Shown here: in pieces, positions 55,454-64,000 of the stretch
Layout: every line of letters starts with the position of its first letter
Numbering within the stretch: the first letter of the stretch is position 1
Source: Fragilaria crotonensis
Lineage: Eukaryota; Bacillariophyta; Fragilariophyceae; Fragilariales; Fragilariaceae
Direction: 5' to 3'
DNA length: 64,000 bases
NCBI GenBank assembly: GCA_022925895.1
Contig: JAKSYS010000263.1
Coordinates: 1-64,000, forward strand
Notes under the pieces: generated by a model
What the model saw: the letters and a program-made list of their open reading frames with translations, nothing else
What the model was told of the DNA's origin: nothing
Database searches by the model: none
Translations under genes and position numbers: made by a program

Positions 55454-55862
55454 AGCCTCTAATGCGAATGGATGAATTTTTTTCAGATCACGTACGGATA
55501 CTACCAGTAGCTGTGTTCGTTGCTCTATTTTTTTAAAAGAACGGAGAATCCTCAGATCCTTGAGTACTTAGTACTCGATGTACAAGGTATTGTACCAGGT
55601 ACTCCCGAGGTATGACATACTAGTAGTATGGCACTCTATATGCATATTGCGTATATGAATATTCACTCCCGTATACAGACCAAAATGTCGCAATCATCAG
55701 AGAGGATAGGAAATAAGTAATCCTACTATATTATAAATTAATTGTGTGCGTGTGTGCGTGCGTGCGTCCGTCTGTTACGGAGTATGACCACTCTGGGGTA
55801 CTGGATCAAATGAATACTGTCTCATACTCTGAGCATATATGTCATACATGCATACTGGAGTA
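55454..55862. other. Spacer with GTAC words and GTGCGTGC-type repeat
   Basis: GTAC words lie at 55563-55625. A (GTGCGT)n-like stretch at 55742-55770 is followed by CTGTTACGGAGTATGACCAC, which recurs at 56686-56705. The two copies flank the MITE. Confidence 0.5.
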
Positions 55863-56629
55863 CTCCCTCCGTCCGAATATAGTAGTCCCACTTAAACTTT
55901 CAGTCGAGAAAATTCTGGCATTTCACTGAAACGTCATGTCATTTGGATTGCTCGAAATGAACACTATCGATCCATGTATAACATCAAATGCATGCGTTTT
56001 GATCTGAATGTTCGAAATTGAGTTTTCAGGTCGCAATTTTCTAAATAAATTTTTCTTAAGGCTATAACTCGCGCAGATGACCTTCCCCGTCCCGAAGCTT
56101 CCGTTACGACTTTTTCAACTATGCATGAGGAACACAAAACGTACTGGGGGCTAAACATAATAAATCGTTTCCAGAACGCTGTCACACCTGAAAGGTTGCA
56201 GTCCTGACGGTAGTTTTGCTTGAAGTCATTAACGGTCGTTGTTCATGGCTTTTTATGTGCTTACCAAATCAATATCACGCCATATAGGAAGGACTAACGG
56301 AAAATGTCTAATTAAAAATCGTGTCTCGAATTGCAAGGACACTTTTCCTCATACAAGGCTCATTCAAAACTTTATGTAACTATTAGTGTCATTCGTTTTG
56401 AATACTGTTCCGTTTCCGTGTGTTTCATTCTACATGACCTATGGAAAGTCAATTAGGCGGAATTTTTTGTCACAATGCGGAAATTTCTCTAAGTAGTGTC
56501 GGTTGAGAGAGCGCATGCCTCGCCAAATCGTAGAAACATACCAGGAGCGTACGTCCAAATGACTGAAAGACACCGGATGGGAACCCCTTTAAAATATTAG
56601 TCGGGACTACTATATTCGGACGGAGGGAG
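55863..56629. mobile_element. Stowaway-like MITE, 767 bp, with TA duplication
   Basis: The left end is CTCCCTCCGTCCGAATATAG and the right end is its exact complement; 27 bp are perfect. TA flanks both sides (55861-55862, 56630-56631). CTCCCTCCGT is the classic Stowaway/mariner terminal sequence known from grasses. The interior has no transposase. Just inside the left end, AAATTCTGGCATTTCACTGAAACGTCA is shared with the elements at 19722 and 58791. Confidence 0.85.
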
Positions 56630-56631
56630 TA

Positions 56632-58643
56632 CTCCGTAAGCGATGTCGGTAAGATTTGCATATACGTAGTTGCGTCAGTGCGTGCGTCTGTTACGGAGTA
56701 TGACCACTCTGGGGTACTGCACTACTTGCGTATAGTACTGAACTGTACAAACAGTACACACAACCGTGCACAACCCATACCGTACACGTATTCCAAAAGT
56801 CCGACCAATTGGGAGGTACCCACTAGTAGGTAATAAATGTTAAACTCGGAATACCTACACTCTTTATGTCAAGTCCTTTGACAGGTGTCATTGAGACTTG
56901 ACGCCGATTTGTCCGGTAAACACGTCCTACATTGGTCGAATACTACGACGCGTCTCTCCATTCCGACCATATCGTTGGCTCTTACCCGGAATCCATCAGT
57001 CGCATGGGGTAATCCAGAGTTCATAAATGTGATACAAATGGAGATCATATTCAGAATCTTATCTTGGATATTTCAGTGCTATCAATTTTGAGTGAATTCC
57101 TGAGCACTATGAACAATATCACACTCTCCTCCAGAGTCCAGAGCACTCGACGTGTGTCTCGTATCTCCAGACAAAAATCCACTTTCCGATTTTGTGCGAC
57201 ATGACTGTTCTCCCTCCAGATCCTGCCAACACTGTTTTAATTATTCTGTGATGCTCAAGGACATCAGAAACTCAGCGTTGTCAGATGGTAATGTTTGTGC
57301 CGCGCTTATCATAGTATTGAGCGATCCCTAAATCTCCGCGATACAAAAGCACATTTTGTCGATTGGAAATGTCATCAGGACACTGTCCATGTTTAGATTT
57401 ATGCGCCGCACATGGAAAAATGTGCTTTTGCGAGTGTGATTGCTTCCAAGGGCAACAACGTTTCCGTTGTGAAAACGAGAAGGCGAATCTGTAGTGAATC
57501 TGCTTCGAAATCAGGACTGCATGTGCAGAAATTGCGAAACACAAGACCCATCCTGCACTAACCACGTACGGTGAAAGTTTTGACCATCGTGAAACGGAAA
57601 GATTCTAATCACAGTATTCAACAAGCAAACCAGCCTTTCTTGACACACAACGAACATAATAGTAGTGACAGGTTTCTCTTGAACAGCAGTCAAGCAGCTC
57701 TTCGCACAAATACTAGAACTGTCTTGTTAGCTAATGACAATTGAGATGGCATTGACACAATTAAAGAATAGGATTGTTGTGCATTCCACCAAGTACAGAA
57801 ATACCTATCTACTTGAAGAAGCAACTTCAGAAGCCAGCCCATGCAACATTGTTTATGCCCGTGCTGCATCTTTGTCTGTCACTGCAAGATACAGCAACTC
57901 ACAGTTCACCACTGTACACCACCAACAATTGGAAGAGAGGATTACAAGTCTCCCTTTGAGTTGTTAACAAGGTGTGAAGTCACTCCAAATCTGTATCTTT
58001 TTCAAGCTTGTGGATGTTGTGTGTTTGTCCTCGGCAAGAAATTGCACTCTGGCAAGCATCTGCCTAAGTGGGAGGTCAGATGGCGTATCTCCAAGAAGTG
58101 GAGTCTCAGAAGGTGGTATGAACTTTCCTGACAAGGACTCCATTGCAGCCCTGTCCAAGAGTAAAAGTCTGACTCGGCAAGGTTGAGAATAGAGGAGGCC
58201 AAGGGGCGGAATTGGCACTCAGATCGAGCGACGGACACTACTTAAGGGATTCAAAAATGCCTTTAGCTGATGGAACCACGTCCTCTGATGGATTAGCAAA
58301 ATGTTGACATGTTAACCTTCTCACACAGCTTCCGCTTGTATTGGTCCAAAAATAAGCTCCTCGTATCTTTCTATTATTTTTTTCGCCGTTAATTCTTGAC
58401 GAGGGGGACGGCATTTCTTTTATGAATAGGAGTGTGAAGCGTGAAAGTATCGTGATAATGCAATCGGTGGTTCATTTGTCATAGTTGGGTTGATTATGTT
58501 ACATGTTCAATGGATTGTCAGCATTGGACATCGAGTGTGATTGTGATGGGTGATGAACACATCGAATCTGTCAACATAAATGGCGGATGGGGTATGATGG
58601 TGTTATGGTGTACCTGCACATGATACACGTGATACGTGATACG
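56632..58643. other. Gene-poor region with unexplained open frames
   Basis: GTAC words lie at 56720-56815. Short frames on both strands at 57281-57693 (minus; Cys/His-bearing RKRCCPWKQSHSQKHIFPC) and 57734-58238 resemble transposon debris but carry no diagnostic motif. At 58555-58640 GTGATACACGT/GTGATACG words begin. Confidence 0.4.
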
Positions 58644-59641
58644 CAGGCCACTTTAATAGTGGCATTTTCTGGGAAAAACCACTATTAACCACTATTAACC
58701 TTTCTGGTGGCGCCACTATTAACGATTTTTTTTACGTAGAATCCATACTACGGCGCATTTGCACGCCTTAACTTTAGTAGTACAGTACTACCGTATTTCT
58801 CGGAATTTTGTACCCCACGGATTCCTGTACCCTTCACCGAAAATCAATAAACATTCTTGACCCACTCGACTCAAAAAAGTGAGCCCTTTTAGAACCTTTT
58901 GAAGAGCAAATTCTGGCATATCGCTGAAACGTCAGGTCATTTGAATTCTTCGTGACGAAACCTATATTTACATGTATAACTTCAATGATCAAGTGATGTG
59001 TTTAAATCTTTGTTTTCAAGTTTTTCACTGGGTTGCGCATTGGTTTTTTTTCCTCGGTGACCTGTACCCTTCGGACATTTTTGATGTACATTTGGGGGGT
59101 ACAAAATACCGAGAAATACGGTAGTACATAGTACACACTTCATTGATCCTGACTCCGAACAAGAGCAGAAGACACTGTTCAATGAAGGCCATGCCATTGC
59201 ATATGGCCTCACAGTATGTGAGCAAGTGGATGCACAGACAGCACAGTCAGTAGTTTCAGTTTCACATCAATTCTGTTTACATTTCAGTCATGATGTGAAG
59301 ACTTTGAGTGGAGGCTTCTTAGCCACTGCATTGTTTCCAGGGACATCATTTGTTGAGAGTGACTTCTCTGAAGTAAAGTGAAGAATGATTGCTGAACTGG
59401 TCTTAAAAACTTTCTTTTGGTGGATGGCATTCTGCATTCTACTACATTCCAAGCAGTTTACAATGCTTCAATCCAGCGTATTCCTACTGTATTCTACTAC
59501 TTGTACCTGTGGCTCCTACTGTAGTAGTGTTTCTGGTGTACACTGGCACGTGACCACTATTAGCCACTATTAACTTTCTGACGGCGCCACTATTAGCTTA
59601 ATAGTGGTAATAGTGGCGTCCGCCACTATTAAAGTGGCCTG
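58644..59641. mobile_element. hAT-like element with CAGG ends and possible 8-bp target duplication
   Basis: The ends are CAGGCCACTTTAATAGTGGC and its complement. GTGATACG flanks both sides (58636-58643, 59642-59649), the 8-bp duplication expected of hAT; however, the site lies in a GATACGT tandem, which weakens this evidence. CCACTATTA words are repeated near both ends (58679-58723 and 59554-59596), like hAT subterminal binding sites. At 59145-59380 an open frame without ATG ends GGFLATALFPGTSFVESDFS, possibly a transposase remnant. A second MITE is nested inside. Confidence 0.65.
58791..59121. mobile_element. TA-flanked MITE nested in the hAT-like element
   Basis: The ends are CCGTATTTCTCGG(A)ATTTTGTACCCC and its complement, flanked by TA (58789-58790, 59122-59123). 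It is 331 bp, non-coding, and the complete relative of the truncated copy at 19722. Confidence 0.8.
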
Positions 59642-59674
59642 GTGATACGTGATACGTGATACGTGATACGTGAT

Positions 59675-59865
59675 ACTTGCTACTAGTACTTGCTACTAGT
59701 ACTTGCTACTAGTACTTGCTACTAGTACTTGCTACTAGTACTTGCTACTAGTACTTGCTACTAGTACTTGCTTCTAGTACTTGCTACTAGTACTTGCTAC
59801 TAGTACTTGCTACTAGTACTTGCTACTAGTACTTGCTACTAGTACTTGCTACTAGTACTTGCTAC
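59675..59865 (+). repeat. Minisatellite, 13-bp unit ACTTGCTACTAGT
   Basis: About fourteen nearly perfect units stand head to tail, framed by GATACGT and TACTTGAT simple repeats. Each unit contains the near-palindrome ACTAGT. Confidence 0.9.
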
Positions 59866-60332
59866 TTGCTACTTGCTACTTGTACTTGTTACTTGATACT
59901 TGATACTTGATACTTGATACAGCCCACACCATACACAAATACACTACTAGGAGTACACCATACGCAGACCATAGACCATCGTATGCATAAAATGTGTATT
60001 CATTATTACCATATATACTTGGACCTTGTACCAGGTACTACAAAATTGTAATGGAGTTGCAGTACGAAATACCTGTACGAGTACCTGCTCCCCCTACATT
60101 AGAAGACTCCGGAGTAAAATCGGAGTGTTTTTTATCACACACCCTGTCTTTCTGTATTTTTACGCAGTCTGAAGTTGAAGGTCGAATTGCTGGCAGAACA
60201 CGAACAACCACATACTTGACACTTGACATGCATTTGTCGGTATTGCTGTAGTCCCTGATAAAGAGTCTTATCTTAGGAGAAGTACTCCAATATTTTGCAT
60301 TCAATATTGCTTCACAAGAACAAAACGGTGCC
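59866..60332. other. Upstream region of FTO
   Basis: It contains degenerate TACTTGATAC repeats, GTAC words at 60010-60085 and the likely promoter and leader of FTO. The minus-strand frame at 60038-60391 overlaps the FTO start and is discounted. Confidence 0.5.
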
Positions 60333-61868
60333 ATGGCTAGAAGCAAAACGACTGATAAGCTCAAGAAGAAACCTGAAAAGGGTGAAAACAACCCAACAGA
60401 GACACAACATCACTCACTCGTTGCTCAGCTTCGGCGTGAAAGGGGAACAGCTGATTCCACTCCGCTCCCCCCTCCCTACGAACGAACGTCCCAGTCCTCA
60501 CTCACACCGACCGACGAGCACTTTCAAGAATGTTTGAAAACGTCGTACCAAGGATTTGTATACCAAACTCCGGATGAGCTGGAGGACTCGTTGCACACCG
60601 CCTTTGAAAAGTGCTTTCAAGATCTTGAAGAACTGTATCTTTATGATGCAGTTCAAGCCGGGGGTCAGCGTGTTTCTCGCACTTTTGTACGAAGGTGTCT
60701 GATCGGTGAGCCAGGTTCAACGTACAAGTATTTGGGCTTGCGCCTTTTCTCGCATCCGTGGTCGTTATCATCGTCGTCGTCGATTGTTAAGGAAGGGTCA
60801 AAAAGTGCCAACCTGGTCGCGTTGGGATACACGAAGCAGCATGCACGAGCCCTAATTCAAATGGGAAAATTAAATCGAATCCTGGTGCAGAAAACTAAAG
60901 AGCAACTGCAAAGTCTTTCGGAAAAGGGCAAAGTGTTGGGATCATGTGAATTCACGTTAACTCTTGTTAATCGAATGGAGCCATCCTCTCAGAAGAAGGA
61001 TCTTAAACGAGATCCCATCTTGCAGAACAAGACATCCGTCAGCTGGCACAAGGATTCTGGCTTGATGGACTTCTCATCGATTGCCGTTTATCACAAACTA
61101 ATTGGGGACGATGTCGCACGCACAAAACCATGGCGAGTTGCTCTTCGTGTAGCGTCGCCGTCATCGAAAACACCGGCACTAGAAGTTCCGCTTCCATCCG
61201 GAGCGCTATACTATCTCCTGACGATTTCAACCACCAGCACGAGCACGCCGTCCTGTCAGGCGCAACGCAGCTCCGATACTCCAGCACCCATCGAGTTGCC
61301 CGTGGACAAACGTGGGAATCCGTCAAAGTCAGATGTCAATCCATACTTGAAAGTAATCAGCCTGTCGCGTCAGCTGGCAGCGGGCAAAACAGGTTCGGGC
61401 CAAGCAGCAGCTGTGGACTGAGTTGGAATTCGAATGGATACGGCAATGGTGCATTCAAGGTGCATGCCGAATTGCATCCTACTGGCATGGTCCGTTAAAA
61501 TATCTTGAGGAGTGTTGGAAGAGCCTGAATACCATGACCTTGACTGTGTTAAACGACCTCAAAAACGGCTCGCCTGAAGAAGACCTGTACGATGTTATGA
61601 TCGAATCCTACCAAGAACGGATTGCTCTGCGTGAAAGTGGGAAGTGCGGTTGCGAGACCCACTATATGCCACAATGGATGCCGAAGCAAAGCCCATGACA
61701 TGCGAATCCTGTCCAACAACTCTGGCGGAGCTCAATTCGACTCTAGCTAATCTCCGTACGTGGATGAAGCGCAAATTCGCTGGTGGAAAAACCAAGAAGG
61801 AGAAACGAAAGGTCGCATCTAACTGGGAAGCGATGAAGAAGTCCGAAAAGAAGCACAAGCATTCATAA
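60333..61868 (+). CDS. FTO: FTO-like 2-oxoglutarate/Fe(II) RNA demethylase
   Basis: It is homologous to animal FTO, which oxidatively removes N6-methyl groups from adenine in RNA. The corrected frame is about 512 residues (human 505). N-terminal catalytic-domain blocks are TYKYLGLRLFSHPW and TSVSWHKDSGLMDFSSIAVY, where the His and Asp bind iron. The third iron ligand is in LRYSSTHRVA, and the nearby DDFNHQHEHAVLSG strand matches human DDLNATHQHCVLAG. The FTO-specific C-terminal helical domain is present: ELEFEWIRQWCIQGACRIAS and LRDPLYATMDAEAKPMTCES. Three missing bases are inferred, near 61218, between 61360 and 61410, and near 61643. A Lys-rich tail could be a nuclear signal. Confidence 0.85.
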
Positions 61869-61975
61869 CCCCCGACATTTTTGTCCTAGCGGGTAGGACA
61901 AAAAACAAAATGATTTTCGGATCGCCGAATCCATTTTGTCCTCTGGCGGATTTAGCAATAGGACAAAAAGTAACC
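61869..61975. repeat. Two hairpins built from TTTTTGTCCTA / TAGGACAAAAA
   Basis: The first hairpin, at 61878-61904, has an 11-bp perfect stem and a 5-bp loop; the second lies at 61933-61969. They sit right after the FTO stop. They could be 3' UTR structure or the end of the transposon that follows. Confidence 0.6.
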
Positions 61976-62296
61976 TTATAACCACGGGTTAATCAAGTTT
62001 AACACGAAGAACACCGTGTTGACCATGATCTGATCACACCATTCTTCATGGCTTACTCGCTCAGTGTCACGGATCGTTTCACAACAACCAAACGCACCTC
62101 CGGGGTACACTTGTTTATGCGTATGCAATCCAGTTTTGACGTTGAATGACGGGTTGGTACGTTATGACAGTATCATGGCATGGTCGTTGAGACAATTTTC
62201 GGTGATGAACACGACCTGAACCTTTGTTACAATGCGAGTTCTTTACTACTCGCATTTCCTTGCAAATTCCATTGCAAATGAAACAGCAACTTCATC

Positions 62297-63682
62297 ATGC
62301 ACGATGATGATCAGTATGAAGGTGCTAACGAGGACCTCCTTGGAGGGATTGAAGATGTTGACAACAGCATGATGGAGACCATGTTCAACCTGAGTGCGTA
62401 CGTCAGCGGTAGTAACAATGATGAGGACGACGACGAAAGTGATGATGATACGTCTGTCCAGCACGGTGTGAGGACCAATTGCGATGATGTGGCAAGTCAA
62501 GGCTGGACGTATCTCACTGGATGCAACCGTCCAGAAGTTTCCATTTCAATTGATGGCATCGACAACCGTCTGCTTGACAGGGCTCGCGAAGAAGTTACTG
62601 TTGTGCTTCTAAACCTGAAAAAGAATTGGTTCAAGACGCGATCGGGATGTTCGTACAATTTCGCCCGGTGACTGCTTGAAGGCCTTCATGGATCCAAACT
62701 TTCTGGGATACATGAAGGCCTTCATTAATTCAACATGAGAAATAGTAATGATCTTGTATCAAGCTCCGACATAATTGCATTCATTCGTGTCGAGCTCATG
62801 ATTTCGTTTTATAAGGTAAGAACATCAGTTATCAACGCCTTCCTTGTGTTTTTAATTTCATCAATGGACTGACCGGCAATTTGCCTTTTGTTCTCGTCCC
62901 TCTTCTTAGGTTTCCCCCTCAATGTACTTTGATCCTGCAAATGCAGCAAACTTCCCTTCCTCCACTGGTGGCATGAGTCACTATCAGTACAGCCAAATAC
63001 TGAAAGCACTCGATACCACCAACCGTGCTCCACGAACGCAGGTGGTGTGTGGAACAACTGGTCGTACTATTGATTCGTTAGGAGTTGGAGTTTGGAAGCC
63101 CCCTATGACACACAACACAGATATGGCAACTGCCATGTCAATCGTTCGCAGAACATGTGCTGAGATTGCTTTTGTTCTGGCACAACAGACATCGGGCTCG
63201 ATGATGATCTGCTACGACTTCGTTCTAGAAGTTGTGCTTGAAGGGTACTCTCAGATAAACAACCCCAACAAGGGGCTGGGCGTCATCCACCATGGCGCTG
63301 TCTCCAACTGTACATCTTTGTACTGTGGAGGCCATGTCGCATCAGGAAAGAGTCGACGATTGATTGTGTAAAGATACTCCTTCTTGCATTGTCTGGAGCG
63401 TCAATTGAGTCTCAGATCTATCTCAACAGGACAAAATTCTTTTGGGACAGAGGCTACGGCGGCGTCGAAGGTGAAGTGAATTCGTTTGCAACTCGCAAAG
63501 GTGCTGTGCTTGTGGGCACGTCGAAACGCATGAAATCATCGTTCACATTTGACCAACACAGGCCCTTCGCCGGCTCGTCAAAGAGAAGAGGCACCGCCGC
63601 AGCATATTGGGCTGTCAGGGAACCGGACGAAACAAGCAGTTCGCCTTGGCTAACAGGAGTGGGTTGGGTCGCGTTGTACTGA
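62297..63682 (+). pseudogene. Transposase-like remnant in several frames
   Basis: Open frames follow one another: 62297-62671 (acidic, DEDDDESDDDT), 62922-63371 (YFDPANAANFPSSTGGMSHY) and 63389-63682 (YLNRTKFFWDRGYGGVEGEV). The DRGYG motif and layout suggest a DDE-type transposase, perhaps PiggyBac-like, but the catalytic residues cannot be confirmed. Frame breaks and lack of a clear start suggest a decayed element. It may continue past the right edge of the window. Confidence 0.3.
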
Positions 63683-64000
63683 TGCACACAACGGATGAAA
63701 CGTTGGGTCCAGGGCGTTACACTCTGATCACGCAGCGGGGAGCGAACGCGTAAGCAAGTTCTGGAGCGCGACGATCCAGTAATGCCATATCTTGACAAAG
63801 TTCAATCATGTTGACGGAAAGCCAGCGAACTCCTGAATGGTTTCTGCTTCGAAGTTTCGGATAACAGGAACAGGTGCGTACGCTATTTGGGTGCTACTCA
63901 GTCGCTATCCAGATGTTGATCGCGACGAGAACATCAATGCAGTGCTGCGGATTCTCAGCCTGCTACGGACATGCTGATGACAGGCGGTGGATGACGTTGT
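63683..64000. other. Right edge, no supported gene
   Basis: This is probably a continuation of the transposon-like sequence. A minus-strand 114-codon frame (63454-63798) overlaps the plus-strand frames and is discounted. Confidence 0.3.

Overview
The window is nuclear DNA of a eukaryotic alga, most likely a diatom or another stramenopile with a red-type complex plastid. Genes carry GT-AG introns of about 60-180 nt. Several products begin with a signal peptide ending in an AF-type plastid motif (ASAF near 21895, IAFQIP near 42967, TATAF near 19170, IFGFIP near 50358). Two of these also carry a twin-arginine lumen signal. The gene set is eukaryotic: PRP17/CDC40, UBE2K, eS7, TOM70, TYW1, a dynein light intermediate chain and an FTO-type demethylase. 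The species itself is inferred, not proven.

Layout. 1-3.7 kb: weak gene remnants and a 1.2 kb foldback element. 3.7-18 kb: TYW1, a MgtE/SLC41 Mg2+ transporter, dynein LIC, TOM70, a lumenal cyclophilin, a sulfotransferase and cysteinyl-tRNA synthetase. 18-23 kb: two head-to-head EXECUTER-like plastid proteins around a 2.6 kb repeat-rich spacer. 23-27 kb: a gene-free block made of several different arrays of short palindromic words and a TA-flanked MITE. 27-37 kb: PRP17, a tandem MAPR haemoprotein, a type I membrane protein, two RING proteins, UBE2K and a cyclic phosphodiesterase. 39-55 kb: an At5g03900-like membrane protein, an SNM1-UBA nuclease, an aldo/keto reductase, a topoisomerase VI-B-like ATPase, a PAP2 phosphatase, a basic nuclear protein, a Tic22-like protein, an MBT/AP2-like protein, eS7 and an HMG-box protein. 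55-60 kb: transposons, including a Stowaway-like element and a hAT-like element with another MITE nested in it, then a minisatellite. 60-62 kb: FTO. 62-64 kb: transposase-like remnants.

Two things run through the whole window. First, many conserved genes change reading frame by one base with no intron to explain it, often at homopolymers. Fourteen genes are affected, TYW1 at about seven places. Because the protein stays conserved on both sides of each break, uncorrected sequencing indels are the simplest explanation. Spans are therefore given for whole loci, and breaks are noted per gene. Second, most intergenic spacers contain clusters of GTAC-centred palindromes (forms like AGTACT, GGTACC, GTACTAGTAC) that are rare inside genes.

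The genes do not form an operon-like pathway. Recurrent themes are plastid biology (cyclophilin, EXECUTER-like pair, AKR, Tic22-like, At5g03900-like), RNA metabolism (TYW1, CysRS, PRP17, CPDase, eS7, FTO) and genome maintenance or chromatin (SNM1, TopoVIB-like, HMG-box, MBT-like).
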